Of a stretch of 64,000 nucleotides of DNA, positions 44,709 through 56,534 are shown in pieces; the stretch's first letter is position 1; each line of letters begins with the position of its first letter. The stretch lies in contig OZ020525.1 of NCBI GenBank assembly GCA_963971425.1, positions 21,458,187-21,522,186 of the forward strand, given 5' to 3'. The DNA is from Bryoerythrophyllum caledonicum (taxonomy: Eukaryota > Streptophyta > Bryopsida > Pottiales > Pottiaceae). The notes beneath the pieces were generated by a model that did no database searches, was not told where the DNA came from, and was given only the letters and a program-made list of their open reading frames with translations. The translations under genes and the position numbers were made by a program.

Positions 44709-45980
44709 AATAGTCTTTGGAAACGTATGTGGCCTAGATGGGCTAGGATGTTCAAACATGGACATGCCAATACAACAAATCTTGTAGAACGCATGTGGCA
44801 ATATGTCAAATATACCTTGCTAGATGGGAAAGTTAATCGAAGACTTGACCAGCTTATCTTTGCACTAATAGGTAGCTCGGATAATGGTCGACGATTTGGT
44901 GGAATGACACTAGATGAGCATTATAATGATGTTCATTGATTGAGTGTGTCGGGGAAGTACTCGCTTAGAGGAAGAGATCAAGGTCGGACATCAAGGTTAC
45001 AAAAAACGAAGAAATTGGTCCAGAGAAATAAAGAAGATCGGTCTTCAAATCTGGAAACAATTGACGAGTGTCACATAGAATTTGCATTTCGAAGTCAATT
45101 CGTGGCGAACAAATGATATATTGTTAGTTTATCTCGCGAATGGTGCAAGTGTAACGATTATGGTCCCATTTGTAAGCACATGTTGGCGTTGAAGTAAATT
45201 ATTGATGAATAATTTCAACACCTCCTTGACTTGTTGCTAAGTATATATGAACCTCATGGTTTCATGCATGAGTTGGAAGATCCAAGTGAAGGTTCAAATG
45301 AAGATTCAAGTGGAGGTCCAAGCGGAGGTCCAAGTAGTGGTCCAAGTGATTGCTCTAGCAGAGGGCCAACATTAAATCCAAATTGTGAGGTTGATTTTGT
45401 AAGGGAGATGATTCTAAAGATATCAAATGTGACGGCATCAACAAATATTCCTAGGGAAAGGTATGATGCTTTGACTATGGAGCAATGTGAAACGATCAAG
45501 AGAGCAGGACAAATGTTTCTAGGAGTAATCCAAGAGAACTTGGGCATAGGATCACGGCTAAGTATAATCTCACTGCCAAGGGAGGGTGGAAGTATCACCC
45601 CTATCCAAGCCCATGTTACAAATACAAGACTTGGACATTCTAGTCACAAGAAGAAGAAAAAAAAATTGAATTATGAAGACTTATATGGTATAGAAAAACA
45701 TGTGCTACAATTACAAAGACCGGGTGGTGGAATTAAAGTTCTATGCCGAAGACAACTTGTACAAAAGAAGCGTACAAGGGTGAAATTTCCAAGGTTGTGT
45801 CGAGAAGAATGTCCAGATTGTGAAGGACTCAATATATTCTTTGATGGGAGAACAATCGTTGAGTGTCACAATTGCCAATGTGTGATTGCAAAAAGTAGTG
45901 ATAGTGTTGCTCGAGAAGAAGAAGGATGTGAAGGTGCACCAGATGTGGAGTTATTTTTCAAAGATTTGAATATCTATTAG
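44709..45980 (+). pseudogene. MULE transposase gene, 3' part
   Basis: Continues the frame broken at 32424. SLWKRMWPRWARMFKHGHA leads into NTTNLVERMWQYVK, with the third catalytic residue (Glu). A SWIM zinc finger (WCKCNDYGPICKHMLALK, about 45142-45197) follows, then a C-terminal domain at 45231-45980 with an SGGPSGGPS-type linker and a Cys cluster (CREECPDCEGL, CHNCQC). Stops in the expected frame lie at about 44936, 45114 and 45196, and more follow before 45231. The SWIM finger is typical of MULE/FAR1-type proteins. Confidence 0.85.
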
Positions 45981-46983
45981 CAATATAGCACCAAGATTAT
46001 AGGTTCATATGGAAGTTTTATAATAGGCATATTACATACAATTTTGTTTATTTATTATATATAATAAAGATTTATATAATGGTAGTTCTTACTACCATGA
46101 TATTATAGGTATTGAATTTGCATCATTCATTATTGAATGTATATTTATTTTGGTAGGTTCAATATTTATGTATACTATGTAAAATTGAATTACATCTTCT
46201 ATGTAGAAAAAAATAAATTGTAGTGCATGTCCATGTATGATAGTTGAAAATTGTACGAAGATGGTATGGATTTTTAAAGCTTATTTTTCCAATATGACTC
46301 ATATGATTATCCAAACATAGTGTGACTAATGTGACTAATTCCTAGTTTGAAGGTTAGTGACATTAGTCACATTGAAAACATAATGTTTGCAAATCCACTA
46401 CTTATTTATGCACTTAAAATCCACTCTAAGTGCAAAGATTTCTGAATTAATTTTTAATTTAAAAGATATTGGAGATATTTATGAATTCATGATATTTAGT
46501 TAAAAAGTGGGTTAATGAACCAAGAAGTTTGCATTGAAATATTTGCTCCAATGAAGTCGATGCAATAATGGGGTTTTAAGTATGTGCTCTAAGCCAAAAT
46601 ATAATTGAAAAGAAAGAAGATCATAAAGTTTGTAATTTAGTGACATTAAATATATTGTATAAAAACTATATGTTGGAAAAAAATATCAAAGTATGTAACA
46701 TGTGGAGTTTTGGTCCTTGTAGTGTGAAAGTCCAAGAGACCGAGTAGAGAGGCCATGACCAAAATATTTGGCAAACCCCAAGTCAATCTTAGTTTCTTAA
46801 GGGTCTCTCACCTTCTTTAATCATAAAGCCTAGAAGATAATATATTCTTGGGAATAAAAAATTCAAGAAAAAACAAGAAAATGGCCAAAATGCTCATTAT
46901 ACAAAAAATTACAGCACATCAAAATTTCAGGTAATAAATTTCAGGTTAAAAATTTCAGGAAAGTAAATTTGCGGTAACGCACT
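45981..46983. other. AT-rich sequence 3' of the MULE gene
   Basis: No long frame. I looked for an inverted copy of the region near 30400 and found none, so the MULE ends remain undefined. Confidence 0.5.
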
Positions 46984-47082
46984 GGGCCACACTAGAGATG
47001 GACAGCAGAGATTGGATCTTGGCCATCAACGGCAAGATCTTCTTCTAGCTAGTCCTCGATTTCGAGACTGGCTCGTGACGAG
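46984..47082 (-). repeat. Dispersed hairpin-bearing repeat, copy 2
   Basis: Reverse complement nearly matches 29718-29817, including AAGATCCAATCTCTG and the CTCGA/CGAGG hairpin. Confidence 0.85.
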
Positions 47083-47279
47083 CCGGATTCTGATATGATG
47101 AATGCCTTTTCCATTGTATTCCCGCAATTTTGGTTGCAGACTAACTGTGATGAAATATTCGTTTTGTACATGAAGACGTTGAGGCATCATTTCTGTGTCA
47201 CCAAACAAGTGAATGCAGGCTCGAAGGATGAACATGTGATGGTTTAAGTTGACCCTATGCTTGATGCCCGCACGCTAGG

Positions 47280-47652
47280 GCTACAAGCATCGTTATTTAA
47301 GTTGACAATGAATCAGATTGCCATGCGGCAATGGCAAAACCGAGAGACGTAAACCCGGTGATGAAGCTGTGGGAGAAGGTTAGCCAAAACGGGTTTGATG
47401 CTAAGCCGCTTATCTGAGTTTTTCAAACTCGCTAACATTGCCATTTGTACAGTGCTCGGAAGTGTTGAAGACGAATGGACCTTCTCCACTTTGGGATTCA
47501 TGAAATCCAAAGTGCGGAACCACTTGGGCGGTCATCTGGACACATGTGTGAAGCTCTTTGCGCAACCATTCTATGACCAGGAATCGTTTCCATACTCGGC
47601 AGCCATCACACAGTGGAGTGAAGCTCGCCAACGGTTCGGTGTAGACATGTGA
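47280..47652 (+). pseudogene. hAT transposase C-terminal (dimerisation) fragment
   Basis: The plus-strand frame ending at 47652 reads LSEFFKLANIAICTVLGSVEDEWTF, FMKSKVRNHL and ITQWSEARQRFGVDM in order. This follows the hAT C-terminal dimerisation pattern (a hydrophobic stretch, ER-FS-like residues, then MKSK-RN-L). The usual Arg of ERxFS is Trp here. Upstream frames (47280-47395) continue weakly with a shift (MKLWEKVSQNGF). No catalytic part is present, so this is a relic. Without a domain search I cannot exclude a domesticated fragment. Confidence 0.6.
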
Positions 47653-48656
47653 TCCTAACCTATGTTTCCATGATGTAAGCAAGTTTTGGCGGCTTGGGAT
47701 TTTATTTACAGTTACTAACTGGGTGTGGGGTGGGGGGGACTGATTGCTGCGACGGGCAGGGCCTTTTTGGCCGCGGTTTGATTCCTCCAATGAGTATGGT
47801 TGCATGACACACTTGTTTGCATGATTGTTGTTCTTTGCATGTTTGCATCTTGAGCAACTTTGTGTTCTCTAAGTTCTATCAATGTGTCTTGTTTGTATGA
47901 TTGAGCACTATGTTGTTTGAATTGGCGAAACTTGTATGATGATGGTCATATGTTGCCACAATGGCACATGTTATCTTCAACCACATCGCCAAAACAGAGA
48001 TCATTTGTTCAAGAAAGTCGCCACATGAGCTACGGTGAAGCATGGAAGGAGCCTAACAAATTCACTTTTCAACTGACAGATGAAAAATTAGTGTCGCCAC
48101 TGTAGTATCTACGTATTCACGATGGGAGCCACAGTTCCTTGTCACACATTCACAACGAATCGCCAAACATCATCAAACGGTTGGTTGGTGTGTAGCCACT
48201 CGCGCTACAGACGGTTTTATGAAAAAAAATCGCTAGTTGGTTCTCGTGGAGGTTCCCAATCAGTACAATTTGCAGACCACTGTAGCATAACGCTTGAAAA
48301 AATCACCAGGATTATCAGAAATCAGGCATGCGGAAGGGTAACTTTGCACCAAATAGTAGTAGTGTCGGCTCCTACAGAATTACATTTGTGCATTCTACTT
48401 GCACCTCGATCGGCTATCTTTGAGCTTTCACATTCCGCATGGAAACTGTTCATTTAAACTTGCTCACAGATACCGCAAAGGACTCAAAGCGGCAGAAACA
48501 TAATTTGCAGGTCACCACGCAACAGTACAGTATACTGTAGTCACTTCTCCTCTGTGTGGCTCGTGTTTCATTCATCTGTGCTTGTTTTGGCACACATTTA
48601 ATCAAGAGTTAAATGCTAGAGAGGTAACTCGCAAATAGAGGAACAAGCGCGCCAGA
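47653..48656. other. Intergenic sequence
   Basis: Short frames only; nothing recognised. Confidence 0.5.
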
Positions 48657-48971
48657 ACCGGCCACTCACGAGACTTGTGTGTCTGCAACAAGTCAACCCC
48701 GGTTTTCATCTGTGCCCCAAAACACCAAATAAAGGGTGTCGGCAGCTGTAAACCAAATGGGGCGCGAGTGACAGGCGCTCGAATTAGAGTAGAATGTGGC
48801 CGAGCCAACAGGATCATGCAAAATTACCATGCTGGAGTGTCCTGGCCACTCTTCCAAGCTGTCTTGTGCAACATCTCGATCGTATCGAAGTCAGTGTTTC
48901 TATTTCTGCCGATGATATTCCTGACCGTGCTACTACATACTGCAAATAACCATGCCCACTACACAGCACAG
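48657..48971 (+). promoter_or_regulatory. Upstream region of the glycoprotein gene, duplicated at 29.4 kb
   Basis: It ends about 175 bp before the start codon at 49148 and closely matches 29405-29717. It may hold the promoter, or may be a repeat that landed there. No clear TATA box was identified. Confidence 0.6.
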
Positions 48972-49147
48972 TGCGCGGAGTTTAGACTTGGCGCTGAGGC
49001 GCTGGGGATAAGCATCGTTCCCTGGATCCCCAAGGTCCCCTGTGTCAGTTCTTAACAGTCCGCACTGGACATTCCCTGCAGCTCACCTCTCATTCAACAT
49101 ATCCTCCTGAACGTCTGACAGGAGCGGATCACGACTGGTCTGTTGCA

Positions 49148-50379
49148 ATGATGAGCAAGCTCGCGCTGCTCCTGGCCTTGGCCATTGGAGGACTCGCCCT
49201 GTGCAACGGCCAAGTAGGTACGTGTGTTGGTCCTCGATGGTGCCTCGCCGTCACCTGTGGAACTACTTCTGTCTGAGATCGGGACGATGTCCGCCTGCTT
49301 CGGTCACGTTTATTGCCGAAGTTGGCCGTCACTGTGCGTTGCGCACTACTGATGTCCATTACTTTGGTACTGTTTTGTGCGACTGTCTGCCTGTGGTCCT
49401 GTGGTGTCAAGGTCGATCTTGCTTAAAATTGTGCTTGATCATGATCGTTTCATTGTGAGCAGATTTTCCTTCAACCTTTTACACCTGCACTGGAGGCGGC
49501 TTCGCTTATGAGAGCAACAACGGTCTGGATGTTGTTCCAACCTGCGCCGCTGGGTTCGTCTTATGCCGAACGGATGGTCTAGGGGGCCAGGGTCAGGATT
49601 GTCCCGGCATTGGTTTGTGTCCAGCTATTTGTACCGATGGCAGCGTACTAATTCTCACTGATTTTAACGGCACAGTCACCGTTGCGACTTCGGGTGGGAC
49701 GGTGGTGAAAGTCACTGGTATCTTCAGGGGTTACGGCTCCTGTCACAACGCCTACTGTAATGTCTTTGAGGACGGCATGATACCGACTGCTCCCAGCGTT
49801 GTCTCGAGTGGCCTGACTTGTTTCTTGGGTTATGCGGCCATCTGCTACACTCCCGGTGGGCTACTCTCTCCTCCGCTTCCTCCCTCACCCCCGCCTCCTA
49901 CTCCCTCACCCCCGCCTCCCCGCTCCCCACCCCCTCCTCCACGAGTCTGCCAGAGCGACAAGAAGAAGGTGACGTTTAAATGGAAGGGTTCTCCTGTGAA
50001 GGACGTCAGCCTCTGCCCTGGAAGTCCTCTTCCAGACAAGAACAAGTACACAGCCAAGGATAATTGTGGCAATTACCTGCGAGTGAAGGTGCTCGATAGC
50101 TTGAGGCGCCCGAACCGCGGGCCGTGCTGCAGCATGACACGCACCCTTACTGCGCAATGCGGGAATTCGGAGGTCACGAAGAATCAGAAGATCACGTTCG
50201 GGGACCGGGTCACCTTCAGCTCTAGCCGCGGGGCCGTCAAGGCAAGGTGCAAGTGTAGAAGTGGGGAGAAAGTGTTGACCCCGAAGAACTTCTACAGAAA
50301 TGGGAGGGTGTTCAAGGCTGTGTACAAGGTGAAGGACGTTTGTGGGATAGAGCACACAAAGACCGTGACAAAGTACTAG
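49148..50379 (+). CDS. Secreted Ser-Pro-rich cell-wall-type glycoprotein, two exons
   Basis: Exon 1 (49148-49217) encodes a signal peptide, MMSKLALLLALAIGGLALCNG. A GT-AG intron (49218-49462; donor GTACGT, acceptor GAGCAG) joins it in frame to exon 2 (49463-50379), giving 328 residues. The mature protein has a Cys-rich N-terminal domain (~115 aa with ~10 Cys), a linker of SPPPP type (SPPLPPSPPPPTPSPPPP), and a basic Cys-containing C-terminal domain (~140 aa). Two globular domains around a hydroxyproline-rich rod is the layout of pherophorins and related green-algal wall proteins. I do not recognise the globular domains as the pherophorin domain itself, so the call is by architecture. Pro residues in the linker would be hydroxylated and glycosylated. 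The frame is intact and GC-richer than its surroundings. Upstream DNA is duplicated at 29.4 kb. Confidence 0.8.
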
Positions 50380-50983
50380 TGTGTGAGTGTGCAGTTGCTG
50401 GTAGTTCTGCAGGTTGAGACATGAACACGTGATCTCAACTTGGAGCGATCAACCATATTTTTTATGTTAGTAAACAATATATTCGTGTGTCAAGCCATGG
50501 ACACAGGCTGTTGTCCGAACGGCCGATCTAGCGATGTGGACGATATCTGATTGCAGTAAATCAATTTACAGAATGTTCGTTGTTCGTTAAGCGTCGCCGC
50601 AAATTATGCAGTTCATACAAGCTTCTGATCCTTTCCTAGGCATTTTCCCAACCGCCTAATGATGCTAGTTGTTGTGTACGGAAGCATGTCGATTGTATGA
50701 GGTGTTCTGCAGAATGTAGCCTTCATCCCTGTTTTCCAGATCGTTTGCAATACTTGTGAAGTTCTGTGTTGAGCATTGTCACTACCTTGTAATTCGAACG
50801 CAGGGAGCCACCTCAGAGTTTGAAAAAGACAATCCGGTTGACTTAAGTGGAAGTTCCTTTGCTTCCCCATTCCATCCTGATACTTTGGAGACGAGCTCTT
50901 GGCGTTCTGCACAAGATTGGCTTCAAGATACCCTCGGACGGGCGTATCCCTCCACGGATGATGAAATAGTGCATGCCCTGGAA
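50380..50983. other. 3' flank of the glycoprotein gene
   Basis: Presumed 3' UTR and spacer; no gene seen. Confidence 0.5.
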
Positions 50984-51317
50984 CCTCGCGACCAGCCAAC
51001 CTCGAAATCGAGAACTGGCTGTGAGAAGATATGGTCGTCGATCTGGCTGGAAGATCGGCGGCCATTGATGGCTGCCAGAAGAAGATCTTGTCCCTTGGCC
51101 GGTAGGCCAAATAGCCACCTGTGCCCGCAGGGCGCTTAGGGTTCATGAATCAATTGTTTAATGGTTTCGTACCTTAATATGGGTTCACTCATTTCCTTGG
51201 GGTATATTGGGTATACCTTGGTGTTTGAATTCAAGGGAGAGGATCATCTCAAATGAGATCGATGGCGATGATTGGCCACAGCCAGTCCTTGATTTCGAGG
51301 CTGGCTAGTGACGAGGG
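50984..51317. mobile_element. Foldback / MITE-like element with hairpin ends (repeat copies 3 and 4)
   Basis: Left end 50984-51060 (CCTCGCGACCAGCC...) and right end 51255-51317 (reversed: CCTCGTCACTAGCC...) are inverted, imperfect copies of the dispersed repeat at 29718 and 46984. Each carries the small CTCGA hairpin. No clear target duplication was found and no gene lies inside. Confidence 0.6.
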
Positions 51318-51446
51318 CCCTGGAATGTAAGTTTAAATTTGTGGGTTGTGGAATTGGAATAGGACTGTTGGTCTTGGGAGTTTCACCTTCTGTGAACGGT
51401 GATACTGGATTATTGCATTGCATTACCTCCTTTTCAGCATCAGATA

Positions 51447-51868
51447 CCGTACTTCAAGGGCAGGTTCAGCACCTTGGTGCCGAATATTTATTTAAAGTGG
51501 AAAATATGCCTTCGGCAGTAAAAAACGGAATTTTTGAATTTTCGACTTTTAAAAAAAATAAAATTTTAAATTCCGGCATTCATCCTAGTGGGTGGATGAA
51601 AAGGGAACAATATACCGGTACTAGTTTAAACGTAATAGCGGTAGTGACAGCTTATCACTAATCCAGCCGTTCCCTACTCTTAATCTCTACTTTGAAAAAC
51701 TTTTTGACTTTGTCACTCTATTTCGGCAAGGTAATGACAATTTTTGAGTTTTCGACATTATAGTTGTATATTTTCACAAAATTTCGGCAACTGTGACCTT
51801 TAATTTTTTAAAATTTTTGGCATGCATGATTTTAATTATTTTTTGCCGGAGCTGCCCTTGAAGTACGG
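51447..51868. mobile_element. MITE with 17-bp perfect TIRs and TA duplication
   Basis: A 422-bp AT-rich element with ends CCGTACTTCAAGGGCAG and the exact reverse complement at 51852-51868, flanked by TA (51445-51446, 51869-51870). The TA duplication suggests mobilisation by a Tc1/mariner-type transposase. The interior has several CGGCA motifs and no gene. Confidence 0.82.
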
Positions 51869-51870
51869 TA

Positions 51871-52929
51871 TACAAGGATGCAACTTGAACCTGTGAACAA
51901 GAAGTTGGAATGGATGATTGTGTCAATTGTGCAGATGCACGTCATTGGGCATGCATGCATGCACCTAAATTCCCATGACTTCATGACACATCTGTATAAT
52001 TAACTATCATACCTATCTTATACTTAACTATCATATATCATATTAAATAGAACACACCTGTATATTTAACTATCATGTATAAAGACTAATCCACAGATGT
52101 AATGTCTCTTTTGAAAGCTAGGTTCAGAATTGTTGTTGTAATGTTCTTAGGTTTGACTTATTTATTGATGCTTGACTTGCCATGAATAATAGTTGGTTGA
52201 TGCTTTGTGACATATTAAGTAAAATTGATGCCTATTGATAGTATTAGATTTTATGAGATACAAAATATAGGAAAAGTTAATGTAACATTGTACAAATAAA
52301 TTGGTGCTTGATGACAATCTTCAACTTTATGGAGAAAGGAAGGGAAAAGGAAATTTAGATATATATTTAGATTTGGTTGTTTTAGTAGAGTGTAATCCAT
52401 GCTTGGTGCTTAATATTGCAATGACGAGTGAAAAAGAGGGTACTATATACACAAAATGAAGCTGGATATACAGTTTCCAATATTGAACAAAACCAATCAA
52501 GGTATATTTAAAGTACATTAATTTAAATGCTTGGTGCTGAGCTCAATGTTGATTTACTTGTGTTTGAAGCCCACTCAGGGCAAGAACTATTTGTGGCTTG
52601 AAGATGTACTTTGTAGGCCTTTCATGTACCATGATTTTTTTTTCATAAACTGTTATTTTGGAACATTGTACAAAGACCCCCTTGACATGGTTTTGGATCT
52701 CATCCTCGGTGGTTGAACAAATTTTAAGGATTTAGAATATAGGGTTTGGACTTAGGTTTTTAAATGGTCTCCCAGTTGACCAAAAAGCCTATTGAAACTA
52801 TCAATGGTAGTGCGAAGAGGAATGGAACCCTAGTTCGGGTTTGACATGCTTGCATCAATACTTGTTACCTTCATTTTTTTGTGCTTTGGGACCAAAATGA
52901 CTTAGCAGCAGAGAAAGTCCTTAAAAATA
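51871..52929. other. Intergenic sequence
   Basis: AT-rich; TTAACTATCAT recurs at about 52000-52075. No gene recognised. Confidence 0.5.
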
Positions 52930-53700
52930 GTAAATGAAAAACATCACATATTATGCCTACAAGTGTGTCTGCTCAGGTATTTTCAAGAGCCGGAACTCCT
53001 CGTGTACTTGTACAAGAATCCATGGGCCGGACTCGTGAGGTACATAATGACACCCATTGCCTACTACACATAAGCATTGAAATACAAGAATTCCAGCTAT
53101 ATAAGTCCAAATTCCCATGATAGCTTTTACGGTGCTGTTGTGCATATTTATGTGGCCTGTGGGACGGAACATTAGTACTACTTATTCACTCAATGAGAGG
53201 TATTCAATCAATTTGAATCACTAGTTCACCATCTCAACAAGATTCCTTCAATTTCGTCAATGGAAGAGCTATACTCAAGTTAGAGGTAGTTTTAGTTACG
53301 TTTCAGAACGAAGAGGAAAGGTCATGCTGTACCATTATTTCCAACACATGTCCAACTCATCCAGCCCTTAATATAATTCTCCCACCACAATGAAGGTTGC
53401 ACATGATAGTCATAAATAGGATATGTTCAATTCTTTCAACACCACTAGCGACCATCTGAGCCGAAAATAACATTGAACTTGGACTCATTTGACCAAATGA
53501 CATGCTTTCCAATCATCTATTCCACAATCCTAGCACCTCAATGGCAGCAAGTATTCTTGCTTTGAGGCAAATTGGTGGACCATACCGTGAGTGTGTTGTT
53601 ATCACGCAAGACCAGATTTCGGCCACTCAAACTTACTGTTGCACTCTTTCAAAGTGGAGGGTTCAAGTTAGCCCTTCAAACTACTTCCACTGCGGCAACT
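52930..53700 (-). pseudogene. Tc1/mariner transposase fossil
   Basis: Minus-strand translation, allowing stops and shifts, gives HVIWSNESKFNVIFGSDGR near 53490-53430. This is close to the Tc1 pattern around the second catalytic Asp (W..VIWSDESKF, FGSDGR). Downstream are GWMSWTCVG (~53360) and HEEFRLLKIPEQTHL (~52990), where family members have an EFxLLxWPxQSxDLNP segment. Many stops. No terminal repeats were located. Recognition rests on motif order only. Confidence 0.6.
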
Positions 53701-55249
53701 TGGTTATCTGCTCCAATATGGATGAAGGCAATGAAAATTGTTGAAAGTCAAACATGGGTTTTTCGCAAAACCAAAGGTTACAATTGCCTTCAAACATGAC
53801 CGCTTTCACAAAACACAAGTAATCATTCAAAGTTTCATTATGTACCTTATCAGGAAGAAAAGAACTGGTTGCTCTCCAGTTAGGTGTCAGCTCAAGCAGG
53901 GTGGCTTGTAGGAACAGCGGAATCAAAAATATCACGGAAAGTACTAGTATCCATATTCTTAGATCCTAAAAGCAAACATCCAAGTACATGATATGGCCCA
54001 TTGTGTCATCATCAACAATATCCGCACTATGTTTGGATGTTTAGGAAACCCTCTGTCAAAAAGGAAAATGTGGCGTAATCTGAACCCATTTTGAGCCTCA
54101 AATTCTCATGGTAAAACTGCCAAAGTGCATAAAAAGGCAGTTTAGAGAAGCCACCACCAAGCCTAAGGGACAATTCACTATTCTGACGAGATGTCACACA
54201 ACATTGATGACCTTGATTCAACCAACTCGTCAATGTGCAAAGAAGAGTTAAATCTTTGACGGAATGGGATGGTTGAATCTATTGTCGTGTTGTTTGAATG
54301 TTTGAAAGGATGATTGTTGACGTCAGTGTTGATATGGATTTAAATGGGCTTGTAATTGTACAGACCTCACTCATCAACACCTTTGAGTTGGCTTTTGTGT
54401 ACGCAACATTGTATGGTTTTTTTTTCAAATAGCAACATCTCTGTGAGAAATGCACCACTTGGTATGAATGTAGCACTTTTTGTGTCTCTAGTTGTATCAT
54501 TTGGTGCCTGACTTAGTGATGCTGTCATTGCAATGAGCACTTTTAATGGCAGCATTGCAGTGATGGACATGGTGAATCATGTCCCAAGACATGCTCGGGG
54601 ACATGAATTGTAGGACCTTGAACATGCATTTGAGTGTTACGTTGCGGTTGTGTAAGGTGGCACATCAATAGCTTTTAGCATTTGAACGTAGAAAATGCAC
54701 ACACATTTGAATCATGAATATGTTGTACTAAACAGTTGGCTAATGACTCGATAAATTCAATGCACACACGATATCTTTTGTACTTATTTTCATGCAATGC
54801 CTCTTTCATTACTTCATGAAAGATGACAGCTTCTGAGCATCAGTTGGTTGCAAGCTTTGAAGATATTAGATGAGCTAATTTATCCTTTAGAAATGAAGCA
54901 ACAACATTCAGAATACAAACGGAGGGCCTAGTATTGACCTAGTGAGGTATGGATGTGATGATCAAACTTGCATTTTATATATGTTAGCTCATTGACCATC
55001 CTCCCCTCAGACACATATGGTTCATAACAATGCATCTGCTTTGGAGATACCACCTTTGGAGATACCACCACATGGAGCGCTATAATTTTTATGGGTTTTC
55101 TTGGGTTTTCCTGAACTCCAACCCGCCTCAGTTCAATACACCGTAGCGCAATATTGCGTTAATCGGAGGTATGTTTTTCCCTAAATTTTTGTTTTCTTTG
55201 ATAGTAATTATGTCTTAGCAAAGCGTATTCTCAGTAATTGTGCTGGTGG
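53701..55249. other. Intergenic sequence 5' of the copia element
   Basis: No gene recognised. The 5' LTR of the copia element should lie at the right end, but no matching 3' LTR was seen. Confidence 0.45.
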
Positions 55250-55288
55250 AGTAGTATCAGTGTGTCAGTGGGAGCGATTCTATTTATC

Positions 55289-56068
55289 ATGGAGCGATCT
55301 GAAATGGCTGGGATAAAGGTGTTTGACGGAACTAAGTTCAACGTCTGGAAGAGCTCCATGGACATTTTATTTGCCTATAAAAAGGTTTCTAAGATTGTCA
55401 ATGGTACTGAAGAGCGACCTGAAAATGGTTCTCCTCCCGAAGTGATTTCTGCCTGGGAAGATAGGAGTGATCATGCTCGTATGTTAATAATGCAAGTAGT
55501 AACGTCTTTAGTTATGGAGGATCTTGTATCCTGTACCACTGTGGCTGAAATGTGGTCAAAGCTCCGATCCATGCATCAACTTAAATCTGTCGAAAACATT
55601 TACATGGTTCAAGCGGATTTTTACAATTATAAGATGTCCAAGACAAATTCTATTAAGAATCATATCAATTAGATTGAACATAAGGCCAACATTCTTAGGG
55701 ATCTGGGCAAACCGTTAAGCGACAAACAAGTGATTACCAAAATCCTTATGAACTTACCCCCTGTTTATAATGGTGTTGTTGCCGCATGGGCAAATGTTCT
55801 GAGTGGAGAGCACGCTGTTTCTGTGATTACATCACGTCTACTACAGCAAGAACACATTCTACACCAGTAGGACAAGGAAAATTCCACGGACTCTGCATAT
55901 TTCACTAGAGCGCAGCCAACTACGAAGAAACTATCAAAATTAGTGAAGAGAGAACATGATGCTGCGTATTTGAAGGAATTACTATCACGGACCTATTGCT
56001 ATAACTGCGGCGACCTAGATCATTGGTCCCATGATTGTCCTCTTCCCCGGCGTGTACCTCAGACCTAG
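55289..56068 (+). pseudogene. copia gag remnant
   Basis: Starts at ATG 55289 (MERSEMAGIKVFDGTKFNVW), with the usual gag opening of a W-containing capsid region. It ends with a CCHC knuckle (CYNCGDLDHWSHDC, about 56001-56042) for RNA binding. In-frame TAG codons lie at 55670-55672, 55868-55870 and 56066-56068, each where Gln (CAG) would fit. The same frame runs through all three. Confidence 0.8.
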
Positions 56069-56534
56069 AATCATCGAAGTGCCAACTCGTCACATCCTGA
56101 CTCCCGGAGTAATCATAGTTTATATTCCTCCAATCCTGATTCTCGACGTCACAGGCCAATTCCTCCTCATCTTATTACCTTCGTGATTCTCATCACAGCG
56201 ACAGAGGAAAATGCCCTCTCCAACAAAACAATGCATGCATTGTTTCTACTGTTCAATCTCAACATACCTCTGGCTCTTCTAAAGAAATGAGGAGTGATGA
56301 CTCGTCTGGAGACGAATATGCATTCACCCTTATTTCAGATCACTCTGCCGCGTTATCTGTCACCGGTGATTCTGATCTTTGGTACAGTTGCAGATAATCG
56401 TCAGTTACCTGTACTCGGCAAGGGTACGATACGTATCTTTCGACGAATTGATGGTGTCGATAATGAAGGATCTCTTGAGCAGGTTCTATGTGTGCCTCAA
56501 CTCAAGCGTAATCTATTTTCTATTGGCCTAGCGA

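Noticed and set aside
51308-51661. A 117-codon frame as a small gene
   Set aside because: It runs from a dispersed repeat into a MITE and has no homology or codon structure of a gene.
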